NCBI RefSeq assembly: GCF_000157895.3
Contig: NC_022663.1
Span: 1,736,001 to 1,800,000, forward strand
Direction of reading: 5' to 3'
DNA length: 64,000 nucleotides
Source: Mycobacterium kansasii ATCC 12478
GTDB taxonomy: Bacteria; Actinomycetota; Actinomycetes; Mycobacteriales; Mycobacteriaceae
A program made the translations under genes and the position numbers. The notes beneath the pieces were generated by a model. That model was given only the letters and a program-made list of their open reading frames with translations, was not told the origin of the DNA and did not search any database. Within the stretch, counting starts at the first letter, position 1, and every line of letters starts with the position of its first letter. This document shows positions 26,329 to 35,059 of this stretch, piece after piece.

Positions 26329-26494
26329 GCCACGGCGTCCAGTCAAACCCCGTTCGCGGGAAATCTACGACCCGTAACTCGGGTCATCTACGTCTTCTGA
26401 CCGACGTTCTTGGCCGTCTCGTTGCCCATCCTTGACGCATTCGCGTGCGGCTCGGAGTTCCCCGGAGCACGCGATGACGACAGGGAGGATAGCG

Positions 26495-29257
26495 ATGTCG
26501 TTTGTGTCAGTCGACCCGGAATTCCTGGCGTCAGCGGCAGCCGATGTGGACAACATCGGGTCGGCGTTGAGTGCGGCCAACGCGGCGGCCAAGGCCCCGA
26601 CGATCGGGGTGCTGGCCGCCGGCGCCGACGAGGTGTCGGCGGCGGTGGCGTCGCTGTTTTCGGGACACGCCCAGGTCTATCAGGCCCTCAGTGCCGAGGC
26701 CGCGCGGTTTCACCAACAGTTCATGCAAGCGCTTTCCACTGCTGGGACGACCTATGCGCGCGCCGAGGCGGCCAACGCCTCCCCGCTGCAGAACCTGCTC
26801 GACGGGGTCAACGCGCAGGTGCAGGCGGCTACCGGGCGCCCGCTGATCGGCAACGGCATCAACGGCGCCCCGGGCACCGGGCAGAACGGCACACCCGGCG
26901 GCTGGTTGATCGGCAACGGCGGTGCCGGGGGGTCCGGAGCCACCGGCGCCAACGGCGGAGCCGGCGGCACCGGCGGGGCCGCAGGGCTGATCGGCAACGG
27001 CGGGGCCGGCGGGGCCGGCGGATCCGCCACCACCGGCACCGGCGGCGCCGGCGGCAACGGCGGCAATGCGGGGCTGTTCGGCGCCGGCGGGGCCGGCGGG
27101 GCCGGCGGGGGCTCGATCCAGGGGGCCGGCGGGACCGGTGGGTCCGGCGGCAACGCCGGCACGCTCTTCGGCGCGGCCGGGACCGGCGGCGCCGGCGGGT
27201 TCACCCAGAGCAACACCGCGCTCGGTGGGACGGGCGGCGCCGGCGGGGCCGGTGGGCTGTTCTCCAGCGGCGGCGCGGGAGGGGCCGGCGGATTCAGCGA
27301 GGCCGGGACCGGCGGGACCGGCGGCGCCGGCGGGACCGGCGGAATGTTCGGCCCCGCCGGCACCGGAGGGGTCGGCGGAGAGAGCTTGGGCGGCAACGGC
27401 GGAGTCGGCGGGGCCGGCGGGGCCGGCGGGATGTTCGGCGCGGGTGGCACCGGTGGCAGCGGCGGGCACGGCGCAACCAGCGGTGGCATGGGTGGGACCG
27501 GCGGCAACGCCGGCATGCTCAGCCTCGGTGCGGCCGGCGGCGCCGGCGGCGCCGGCGGGGAAGGTGTCACCCCGGGCGGACTCGGCGGGGCGGGCGGAGC
27601 CGGCGGCACCGGCGGCATGTTCTTCGGCGACGGCGGGGCCGGCGGCAACGGCGGATTCGGCGCCACGAACGGCGGCAAAGGTGGCACCGGCGGCAACGCC
27701 GGCATGCTTGCCGGCTCCGGTGGTGCCGGCGGCGCCGGCGGGCAGGGTGGTACGACGGCCGGCGGTAACGGCGGCGCGGGCGGCAGCTCCGGGATGATCG
27801 GTGACGGCGGCAATGGCGGTAGCGGCGGCGCTGGCGGGACCGGCGCCGGTGGTAAGGGCGGTAGCGGCGGCGCCGGCGGCAACGGCGTGTTGATCGGCGA
27901 CGGCGGCAACGGCGGCAATGGCGGGACCGGCACCGTCCCGGGCAAGGCCGGCGCCGGCGGTATCGGCGGCCAGCTGCTGGGTCTGGACGGCTTCAACGCC
28001 CCCGCCGGCACCTCACCCGTGCACACCATGCAGCAACAGGCGCTCAACGCCATCAACGCGCCCGTCCAGGCGCTGACCGGACGTCCGCTGATCGGCAACG
28101 GCATCAACGGGACTCCTGGCACCGGGGCGGCTGGCGGAGACGGGGGGTGGCTATTCGGTAACGGCGGGATCGGCGGATCCGGCGCGGCCGGCGCCACCGG
28201 CGGGCCCGGCGGAAACGGCGGTACCGGCGGAATCTTGTTCGGCTCCGGTGGGGCCGGCGGCGCCGGTGGCCCCGGTGTCACCACCGGCGGGTCCGGCGGC
28301 GCAGGCGGGTCGGCCTTCCTGATCGGCTCCGGCGGCAATGGCGGGGCCGGCGGTACGGCGGTGGCTCCCGCCGCCACCCCGGGCCCCTTCACCGGGGGCG
28401 CGGGCGGCGCGGGCGGCAACGCGGGCGCTCTCTCGGGTGCCGCCGGGACCGGCGGGGCCGGCGGCGGCCCCGGCAAAGGCGGGACCGGCGGGGCCGGCGG
28501 CACCGGCGGGCTGTTCGCCAGCGGCGGGGTCGGCGGGTACGGCGGGTTCGGCGGCATCGCCGGGGCCGGCGGGGCCGGCGGCAGCGGCGGGCTGTTCGCC
28601 GGCGGCGGCGACGGTGGGGCCGGCGGAGCCGGCACCACCACCAGCGGGACGGGCGGGGCCGGCGGCAACGGGGGGATGTTCGGTGCGGGCGGCACCGGGG
28701 GCGTCGGCGGGTTCGGGCTGTCCGGAACCGGCGCAGCGGGCGGGGTGGGCGGCAACTCCGGCGTGTTCGGTCTCGGCGCCGCCGGCGGCGCGGGCGGTAC
28801 CGGCGGCGCCGTCTTCAGCGGCACCGGCGGGACGGGCGGCCACGGCGGACGGGGCGGATTCCTCTTCGGCTCCGGCGGCGCCGGGGGCAGCGGCGGTGCC
28901 GGCGTGTTCGGCGCCAACGGCGGGACCGGCGGCACCGGCGGCGACGCCGGCATCCTGAACGGCTCCGGCGGCTCCGGCGGGGCCGGCGGCGCTGCCGGCC
29001 TCAGCCCGCTCACCAACGGCGGCGCCGGCGGCGCCGGCGGCCGAGCGGGCCTGATCGGCGACGGCGGTGACGGCGGCGCCGGCGCCGACGGTCACGGCGG
29101 CGCGGGCGGCCCCGGCGGAACCGGCGGCAACGCCGTGTTGATCGGCGACGGCGGTAACGGCGGTAACGGCGGGACCGGCACGCCGCCGGGTAAGGCCGGC
29201 ACCGGGGGCAAGGGCGGGCAGCTGCTCGGGCAGGACGGCAACATCGGGCGGCAATAG
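26495..29257 (+). CDS. Large PE_PGRS protein with two PGRS modules
   Basis: The 920-residue protein has a PE domain (residues 1-95, MSFVSVDPEFLASAAADVDN) and the linker GRPLIGNGINGAPGTG near 26840. A first PGRS block follows up to about 27990. A second, non-repetitive linker (LDGFNAPAGTSPVHTMQQQA then LTGRPLIGNGINGTPGTG at about 27985-28130) begins another PGRS block running to the end, GQLLGQDGNIGRQ. The second linker copies the first, so the protein looks like a PE_PGRS fused to the PGRS part of another. The start at ATG 26495 has AGGGAGG 6 bases upstream; the longer frame from 26432 lacks one. Confidence 0.92.
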   Translation: MSFVSVDPEFLASAAADVDNIGSALSAANAAAKAPTIGVLAAGADEVSAAVASLFSGHAQVYQALSAEAARFHQQFMQALSTAGTTYARAEAANASPLQNLLDGVNAQVQAATGRPLIGNGINGAPGTGQNGTPGGWLIGNGGAGGSGATGANGGAGGTGGAAGLIGNGGAGGAGGSATTGTGGAGGNGGNAGLFGAGGAGGAGGGSIQGAGGTGGSGGNAGTLFGAAGTGGAGGFTQSNTALGGTGGAGGAGGLFSSGGAGGAGGFSEAGTGGTGGAGGTGGMFGPAGTGGVGGESLGGNGGVGGAGGAGGMFGAGGTGGSGGHGATSGGMGGTGGNAGMLSLGAAGGAGGAGGEGVTPGGLGGAGGAGGTGGMFFGDGGAGGNGGFGATNGGKGGTGGNAGMLAGSGGAGGAGGQGGTTAGGNGGAGGSSGMIGDGGNGGSGGAGGTGAGGKGGSGGAGGNGVLIGDGGNGGNGGTGTVPGKAGAGGIGGQLLGLDGFNAPAGTSPVHTMQQQALNAINAPVQALTGRPLIGNGINGTPGTGAAGGDGGWLFGNGGIGGSGAAGATGGPGGNGGTGGILFGSGGAGGAGGPGVTTGGSGGAGGSAFLIGSGGNGGAGGTAVAPAATPGPFTGGAGGAGGNAGALSGAAGTGGAGGGPGKGGTGGAGGTGGLFASGGVGGYGGFGGIAGAGGAGGSGGLFAGGGDGGAGGAGTTTSGTGGAGGNGGMFGAGGTGGVGGFGLSGTGAAGGVGGNSGVFGLGAAGGAGGTGGAVFSGTGGTGGHGGRGGFLFGSGGAGGSGGAGVFGANGGTGGTGGDAGILNGSGGSGGAGGAAGLSPLTNGGAGGAGGRAGLIGDGGDGGAGADGHGGAGGPGGTGGNAVLIGDGGNGGNGGTGTPPGKAGTGGKGGQLLGQDGNIGRQ

Positions 29258-29303
29258 CCGCCGGGTGTGCGATCGCGTCGCTTAGGTGCGGCCGCCGGAT
29301 TCC

Positions 29304-30848
29304 TCACACCACCGGCAGGAGCCGCTCGGCGGCCACCGACAACCGCTGCCGGCCGAGCGCCGGCCAGGCCTGGACCGCGCAGAACGGTGCGCACTGATCC
29401 TGTGACGACCGCGTGCCGACATGCACGCAGCACTGCACCAGCCGCTCTTCGATCATCGTCGACATATCCATGAACGGTTTGACGGTGATACGCAGCACCC
29501 GCTCCCCCAGCAGCCGCCGCAGCTGGCGCCGTCGCCCGGGCAGCGCGCTGGAGGCCAGGGTCAGCAGGGTTGCCATGCCCAGGTCGCAATTCTGGCAGAT
29601 CAGACGCCACACGTCGGACATCTGCGGGTGCGACAACGACGACTGCTCCGACAGCAACGCCAGTAGCGATTCACGTACCGCCAGCCGCAACTCGCGGGGA
29701 ATATCCCTGTCGGCGATACGGTTTGCGACCAGGCCCAGCTTGTCTTTGAGGTTGTCGTGACCGATCAAGGCCACCAGTGAGCGCCACCGCCCGCCGTCGT
29801 CGCGCAGCAGGTACCCCACCGAACAACAATGCGGGTGTGAGCACGGCAGCGCGGTCAGATCCCGCCACGTGACCAGATCGTCGGTCTGTGGCCCCAGCCT
29901 CCTGAGCACACCGGTGTGCGTGAGCCGATTGTCGGCGTCGATGAATCCCGAACGCCCCGAACCGAACTGGGGCTGAATGCAGACCCCGCCCGCATAGGGT
30001 GTTCGTAGGGCAAGCCGAACCACGTCGCCGATCTCGTGGTCGTTGACGCCCAGCGCGGCCGTCATCACCAACGTGGTGAATATCTCCCGTTCGGACAGCC
30101 GGCGCAACGCGTCTTGCTTGATCCGACGAAGATCCCCGCCCCGATGGTATCGATGTGCGGCCTGCGAGAGCCCGTCGTATTGCAGGTACACCTCGGCGCG
30201 CTCGCGGTGCTCGGTGAGCACGTCGAGTAATCCGTCGTCCTGGGCTACTCGGATTCCGTTGGTGTTGAGCAATATTCGCGTGATTGGCCGCGCACTCAGT
30301 TCGGCCAACAACTCCGGTAATTGCGGATGCAGGCTGGGTTCGCCGCCGCTGAGCATCAGCACATCGAGGCGTCCGTTCTCGCGCTCGAGACGCTGGTCGA
30401 CGTTGGCCAGCACGTCGCCGATCGCCACGACATGACGCAGGTCCGGCGATGAATCGGCAAAGCAGGTCGGGCAGCGCAGGTTGCACGTCTCGGCGATGTC
30501 CTCCAGCAGGATGCAGGTGTGCTGTGTCTGCATCTGCGGCAGACCACGCAGATACGCCGACGGAATCGGGTCGAAGTTACCCGGCGTATCGGGGATGTGA
30601 GCCTTCGTCGGGGCCGTCCATTCTTCAAGGTAGGCAAGGATTTCGGGATCTTCGTCGTAGAGGGTTCGGACCAGCCCGTGGGAGCGGCAGCCGCGCTCCA
30701 GCCAGACCAGCCCGTCGCGCACGGCCAGCCAGCCACTGAGCCGGGCAACACTACTCAACGGACGATCCGGTTCCTCGTCGTGACAGCGCGGGCAGAACGC
30801 GTTGACGTAGCGATGAATGCTGTCGCCCCGCAAATCCATGCCGGTCAT
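29304..30848 (-). CDS. Radical SAM protein, MJ0619/tetraether-synthase-like
   Basis: The 514-residue protein has the radical SAM cluster motif C122-x3-C126-x2-C129 in ETCNLRCPTCFADSSP, followed by the SGGEPSLHPQL segment. Extra metal-type cysteines flank it: CPRC at 19-22, CRSHG at 54-58, C112, and near the C-terminus CSHPHCC, CQNC and a CxxFC tail. This arrangement fits the MJ0619 class, which includes methyltransferase-like and archaeal tetraether-lipid synthase (Tes) enzymes. The reaction here is unknown. The ATG at 30848 overlaps the upstream gene's stop (ATGA), so translation is coupled; the frame extends further upstream but only as antisense of that gene. Confidence 0.85.
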   Translation of the reverse strand: MTGMDLRGDSIHRYVNAFCPRCHDEEPDRPLSSVARLSGWLAVRDGLVWLERGCRSHGLVRTLYDEDPEILAYLEEWTAPTKAHIPDTPGNFDPIPSAYLRGLPQMQTQHTCILLEDIAETCNLRCPTCFADSSPDLRHVVAIGDVLANVDQRLERENGRLDVLMLSGGEPSLHPQLPELLAELSARPITRILLNTNGIRVAQDDGLLDVLTEHRERAEVYLQYDGLSQAAHRYHRGGDLRRIKQDALRRLSEREIFTTLVMTAALGVNDHEIGDVVRLALRTPYAGGVCIQPQFGSGRSGFIDADNRLTHTGVLRRLGPQTDDLVTWRDLTALPCSHPHCCSVGYLLRDDGGRWRSLVALIGHDNLKDKLGLVANRIADRDIPRELRLAVRESLLALLSEQSSLSHPQMSDVWRLICQNCDLGMATLLTLASSALPGRRRQLRRLLGERVLRITVKPFMDMSTMIEERLVQCCVHVGTRSSQDQCAPFCAVQAWPALGRQRLSVAAERLLPVV

Positions 30849-31240
30849 CCGGCAGTTCCGTACAGCGTCGGATTCAAGCCGGTGCAGAAGCCGACCGTGA
30901 CGATCGACGCGACCGCCCAGCCGATCATCAACCCCATCCCAATTCCCCTGGCCCAAGGGTTTCGCAGCGCAACCAGCACGCCGCCGCCGCCAAAGGCGAT
31001 CAGCCCCAGGACAATAGCTCCCGTCACCAGAGCGGCGTGGGACGAGACGGCTTGGGCAAGGCCGGCGATCACCATGAACCCGACCACCAGATTGATTCCG
31101 AAATAAAGGAATACACCGACCACGACCGCCCCGAAGATCTCCCCACCGGACCTGCGGGGTGGCGGAGGCCAGCCGGGGTAGGGCTGGTTCGGGTCGTAGG
31201 GATAGCCCGGCGGAGGCCAACCCGGAGGTGGGTTCGTCAT
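30845..31240 (-). CDS. Small proline-rich membrane protein in the radical SAM operon
   Basis: This 131-residue protein starts with a Pro/Gly/Tyr-rich cytosolic tail (GWPPPGYPYDPNQPYPGWPP) and has three to four hydrophobic helices (GAVVVGVFLYFGINLVVGFM, ALVTGAIVLGLIAFGGGGVL, GIGMGLMIGWAVASIVTVGF). Its ATG overlaps the stop of the Lgt-like gene, and its own stop overlaps the start of the radical SAM gene, both as ATGA. This tight coupling suggests a shared membrane process. I do not recognise a named family. Confidence 0.8.
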   Translation of the reverse strand: MTNPPPGWPPPGYPYDPNQPYPGWPPPPRRSGGEIFGAVVVGVFLYFGINLVVGFMVIAGLAQAVSSHAALVTGAIVLGLIAFGGGGVLVALRNPWARGIGMGLMIGWAVASIVTVGFCTGLNPTLYGTAG

Positions 31241-32022
31241 GCTGGCAGTGCCTGCCTGTGCAGCAGTGGGTCATAGTGACCACGCTGGTATCCGTAGCCC
31301 AGCCGAACGGCGATGAGAACAACCGAGGGCAGCAGAAACCATTGCGGCCGTGTCAGACCCAGCCACACGGTTTCGTTGGCCCGGACGAACTCGACGAAGA
31401 ACCGGAACACCGCGTAGCCCGCGACGTAGAGGACGAACAGCTCACCGGGTTGGGTGAGCTTATTGCGCAGCCACAGCAGAACGGCGAACGCGGCCAGCTG
31501 AAAACCGATCTCGTAAAGGAACGACGGATGCATCGCGGCGCCAATGAGGCAACCCGGGCATTTCGGTGTGGCGGCTGGGGCATGCACACCCCACGGCAGG
31601 CCGGTCGGCCGGCCGGGAGCTTCGGTGAGGTGACACCCGATGCGACCGACAGCCATTCCCAGTGCGACCGCCGGGGCGAACAGATCGCCGGTTTTGCCGC
31701 GGAAGCCGCCGATCCGCTTGGCAATCAGCACGCCTACGTAGGCGCCCGCGAGGCCGCCCAGGATGCTCCGCGACCCAAATTCCCAGGCCTGCAACAAGGT
31801 CGGGTTGAGCCGGACATCGATGTGTTCCGCCCACCCGGACAGCCGCATGCCGATTGCCCCGCCGACCAGAGCTCCGGTCACCGCCACCAGCGATTGGTCG
31901 TTCACCGCACCGCGGCGGCGGGCTTCGGCGAAGAAAACTGCCGTGGCCACCAGCACGCCCAGCCCGACGAACATGCCATGTACCGGCAGCGTCAGCGGTC
32001 CTACCCACCAGTGCGGAACCAC
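31237..32022 (-). CDS. Lgt-like prolipoprotein diacylglyceryl transferase family protein
   Basis: The 261-residue integral membrane protein resembles Lgt, which transfers diacylglycerol from phosphatidylglycerol to the lipobox cysteine of prolipoproteins. The segment GMAVGRIGCHLTEAPGRPTG followed by LPWGV corresponds to the Lgt signature GRxGNFxN...PWG. HPSFLYEIGFQL matches the HPxQLYE region, and FRFFVEFVRANE matches the conserved Arg-containing helix. The Asn of the signature is Cys here. Mycobacteria have a housekeeping lgt elsewhere, so this copy may act on another lipid or acceptor. It is the first gene of a three-gene coupled operon with the radical SAM protein. Confidence 0.8.
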   Translation of the reverse strand: MVPHWWVGPLTLPVHGMFVGLGVLVATAVFFAEARRRGAVNDQSLVAVTGALVGGAIGMRLSGWAEHIDVRLNPTLLQAWEFGSRSILGGLAGAYVGVLIAKRIGGFRGKTGDLFAPAVALGMAVGRIGCHLTEAPGRPTGLPWGVHAPAATPKCPGCLIGAAMHPSFLYEIGFQLAAFAVLLWLRNKLTQPGELFVLYVAGYAVFRFFVEFVRANETVWLGLTRPQWFLLPSVVLIAVRLGYGYQRGHYDPLLHRQALPA

Positions 32023-32112
32023 CCCGACAGCCTATCTGGGTCGGGCATTGAACGGGCTCGTTGCGCCGCGGACCGCGATACGTATCGCTGGCGATCAACG
32101 CGCCCGCAAACG

Positions 32113-32739
32113 TCCGCGCAAGACATCCAGGACATCTGGCAACCTTGGGGCGCCAACGCCGCCCCGGGGACCGGCGCCGACGGCGGGGCCGGCGGGATCT
32201 TGATCGGCAACGGCGGGGCCGGCGGGTCGGGCGCGCCCGGCATGCCGGGCGGTAACGGTGGGCCAGCGGGATTATTCGGGATCGGCGGTACCGGCGGGTT
32301 CGGTGCCAACATCGCCGGGTCCGGCGGAGCCGGCGGCAACGCCGGCATCCTCGGCGGCAACGGCGGCGCCGGCGGCGCTGCCGGTATCAGCCAGTCAGGT
32401 ATCGGTGCGCCCGGCGGAGCTGGCGGCAATGCTGGCGTGCTCTACGGCAACGGTGGCGTCGGCGGTACCGGCGGCACCAGCAGATTCGGCGGTCTCGGCG
32501 GAAACGGAGGAGTCGGCGGCAAGGCCGGACTGATCGGCAATGGCGGTGACGGTGGCGCCGGCGGGAACAGCGGGTCGGCTACCGGCACCGGCGGTAATGG
32601 AGGTGCGGGCGGCAGCGCATGGCTGATCGGCGACGGCGGCAACGGCGGCAACGGCGGAATCGGCGTGACGCCGGGTACGGGCGGCGCCGGCGGCACCGGC
32701 GGGCAGCTGCTCGGCCAGGACGGCAACAACGGCCAGTGA
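32113..32739 (+). pseudogene. PGRS fragment lacking a PE domain
   Basis: The frame encodes about 208 residues of uninterrupted PGRS sequence from GANAAPGTGADGGAGG to the usual ending GGQLLGQDGNNGQ. The preceding sequence in this frame is antisense of the Lgt-like gene and has no PE domain, no sensible start codon and no ribosome binding site. It is most simply the 3' end of a PE_PGRS gene whose 5' part was lost. A short leaderless product cannot be excluded. Confidence 0.7.
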
Positions 32740-32779
32740 GAGCCCAGGCGGACCCGTCCGGTCGCGTGCCGGATATCCG

Positions 32780-33289
32780 CTACCCGGTTCGTTGGACCGG
32801 CGGCCGGTAGAAGATCAGCAACTGCCCGATGGCGCCGGCGAGGCCGAGTCCGAGTGAGATCAGCAGGCCGCCCCACCCGTCGAACCAGTTCTTTCCGAAG
32901 ATCATCCAGTCCAGGCTGAGCCTTCCCGCGCCAAGGGTGGCGACGACGACGGCGCTGACCGCCAGCACCAGGTTGTATTCCCAACCCTCCTTGACGATGA
33001 AGAAGCCGTTGGGCCGGTGCACGGTCCACGCCGCGACCAGCATGAGTGAGACGAAACCCGCGGCCGGGATGGGCGTGAGCAGACCCGCGGCCAACCCCAG
33101 TCCGGCGGCAGTCTCGGTGCTGGCGGCCACCGTCGCGTGAAACCTCCCCGGCTTCATACCGATGCTTTCGAACCACCGCGCCGTCCCCGGTATCCGGCCG
33201 CCACCGAAGAACTTGTTCAAGCCATGCGCGGCGAGTGTCAGGCCCAGCACCAGCCGCAGGATCAGCAACCCGACGTCATACGGAGTCAT
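32780..33289 (-). CDS. DoxX family membrane protein
   Basis: The 169-residue protein has four hydrophobic helices and the DoxX-type opening LLILRLVLGLTLAAHGLNKF, followed by GTARWFESIGM and ETAAGLGLAAGLLTP. DoxX-like proteins of mycobacteria sit in the membrane and have been tied to redox stress, sometimes with a superoxide dismutase partner; no partner gene is adjacent here. It is divergent from ppdK, with 144 bases between the starts. Confidence 0.85.
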   Translation of the reverse strand: MTPYDVGLLILRLVLGLTLAAHGLNKFFGGGRIPGTARWFESIGMKPGRFHATVAASTETAAGLGLAAGLLTPIPAAGFVSLMLVAAWTVHRPNGFFIVKEGWEYNLVLAVSAVVVATLGAGRLSLDWMIFGKNWFDGWGGLLISLGLGLAGAIGQLLIFYRPPVQRTG

Positions 33290-33433
33290 ACCGTCAAAAC
33301 TAGATCATCCGGCCCAGCTCCCGGCAGCAACGGCGAGCCGCCGGTTCCGGTGATCCGTGTGGAAACATTGCGGGCGTTCCGACGTTTCCCCGCAACCGCT
33401 TCAGGCTTGCCCGACCACCAGGGGGTGCATCAC

Positions 33434-35059
33434 ATGGCTCGTATCCCGCGAGGCAGGGATCCCCTCGAAGACCCCCCGAAGCGCATCTGGAAAGACCCGG
33501 TGGTCTTGCTGGACGGACAGGCGGAACATTCGCGAGAGGTTCTGGGCAACAAGGGCCACGGCATCGACGTGATGCGCCGCCACGCGTTGCCGGTACCGCC
33601 CGCGTTCTGCATCACCACCGAGGTGGGGGTGCGGTACCTGGCCGACCCCGACCCGACCATGGATGCGATTTGGGACGTCGTAATCGAGCGGATGGGCTGG
33701 CTGGAGGCCGAGACCTCGCGCACGTTCGGCCGAGGGCCGCGGCCGTTGTTGGTCAGCGTGCGCTCGGGCGCCACCCAGTCGATGCCCGGGATGATGGACA
33801 CCATCTTGGACCTGGGCGTCAACGACGCCGTCGAGCAGGCCCTGGCGAGGGCTTGCACCGCTGAATTTGCGCGTGACACGCGACGGCGGTTCAACCGTAT
33901 GTATCGGCGAGTCACCGGCCAGCACCCCGCCGAGGATCCATACGAGCAGTTGCGCGTCGGCATCGGGGCCGTCTTCACTTCCTGGAACTCTCCGCGCGCC
34001 AAGGCCTATCGCGAGCACTACGGTCGAGACGACCAGGGGGGTACCGCGGTGGTCGTGCAGGCGATGGTGTTCGGCAACCAGACGGCCCGCTCCGGCGCCG
34101 GTGTGCTCTCCTCCCGTAACCCGATCACCGGCGCAAACGAACCGTTCGGCGACTGGCTGCCCGGCGGTCAGGGCGACGACGTGGTCTCGGGATTGGTGGA
34201 CGTCGAGCCGATCGCCACGCTGCGCGACGAGCTACCCGCCGTCTATGACGAGCTTATCGAGGCCGCCCGCCGCCTGGAGCAACTGACCTCAGACGTCCCA
34301 GAAATCGAGTTCACGGTTGAAAACGGCAAACTGTGGCTGCTGCAGACCCGGTCCGCCGAGCGGTCGGCGCAAGCCGCGGTGCGGCTGGCTCTGCAACTGC
34401 GACACGACGGTCTCATCGACGACGCCCAGACCCTGCGCCGAGTGACCCCCGCAGCCGTCGAAGCCGTGCTGCGCCCCGCCCTGCAACCCGAAACACGCTT
34501 GGCCGCACCGCTTTTGGCCAAAGGTCTGCCCGCCTGCCCGGGCGTGGCAACCGGAATCGCCTACACCGACGTGGATGCGGCGCTGGACGCGGCCGAGCGG
34601 GGCGAGCCGGTCATCCTGGTGCGCGACCACACCAGGCCCGAAGACGTCCTGGGCATGCTGGCCGCACAGGGCATCGTCACCGAGGTGGGCGGCGCGGCCA
34701 GCCACGCGGCAGTGGTCAGCCGCGAGCTCGGCCGGGTTGCCGTCGTGGGTTGCGGCCACGGTGTAGCCGCGACCCTGGCCGGCAAACAGATCACCGTCGA
34801 CGGACATGAGGGCGAAGTGCGCGACGGCAGCCTGTCGCTGTCCGCGTGGTCGGAAAACGACACTCCGGAGTTGCGGGAACTCACCGGCATCGCATTACGC
34901 CTCAGCCCGCTGCGAGCGCACGCCACCGGCGACTACCCGAGGCTGGAGGATCATTCCGAAGCTGCGGTGCGCGCGGCCATGACCGCCGGACATCGCGATG
35001 TCGTGTCGGACACGCCACTGATCGCCATGTTGCACGCGCTGCGGGCATCGGCTGATTGA
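33434..35059 (+). CDS. ppdK: PpdK-like pyruvate, phosphate dikinase lacking the PEP domain
   Basis: The 541-residue protein has the PPDK N-terminal ATP-grasp region (VSVRSGATQSMPGMMDTILD, then IEFTVENGKLWLLQTRSAER) and the swivelling phosphohistidine domain with GGAASHAAVVSREL, whose His is phosphorylated. Full PPDK is near 880 residues; the C-terminal PEP/pyruvate barrel is absent, as in the roughly 490-residue M. tuberculosis Rv1127c. It therefore may not catalyse the full reaction alone. ATG 33434 follows AGGGGG by 9 bases; GTG 33425 is an alternative. The Rv1126c-like gene lies downstream, after a relic and one membrane gene. Confidence 0.9.
   Translation: MARIPRGRDPLEDPPKRIWKDPVVLLDGQAEHSREVLGNKGHGIDVMRRHALPVPPAFCITTEVGVRYLADPDPTMDAIWDVVIERMGWLEAETSRTFGRGPRPLLVSVRSGATQSMPGMMDTILDLGVNDAVEQALARACTAEFARDTRRRFNRMYRRVTGQHPAEDPYEQLRVGIGAVFTSWNSPRAKAYREHYGRDDQGGTAVVVQAMVFGNQTARSGAGVLSSRNPITGANEPFGDWLPGGQGDDVVSGLVDVEPIATLRDELPAVYDELIEAARRLEQLTSDVPEIEFTVENGKLWLLQTRSAERSAQAAVRLALQLRHDGLIDDAQTLRRVTPAAVEAVLRPALQPETRLAAPLLAKGLPACPGVATGIAYTDVDAALDAAERGEPVILVRDHTRPEDVLGMLAAQGIVTEVGGAASHAAVVSRELGRVAVVGCGHGVAATLAGKQITVDGHEGEVRDGSLSLSAWSENDTPELRELTGIALRLSPLRAHATGDYPRLEDHSEAAVRAAMTAGHRDVVSDTPLIAMLHALRASAD

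Noticed and set aside
26752..29016. 754-codon proline-rich open frame antisense to the PE_PGRS gene
   Set aside because: It is the complement of GGC/GCC repeats, which always reads as Pro/Ala. The same holds for 1987-3057 antisense to the first PE_PGRS.
30849..31322. N-terminal extension of the radical SAM protein to 672 residues
   Set aside because: The added part is an off-frame reading of the coupled small membrane gene; ATGA coupling at 30848 gives a natural start.
31159..32112. Upstream extension of the PGRS frame, giving a 526-codon ORF
   Set aside because: The first 290 codons are antisense of the Lgt-like gene and have no PE domain or similarity.
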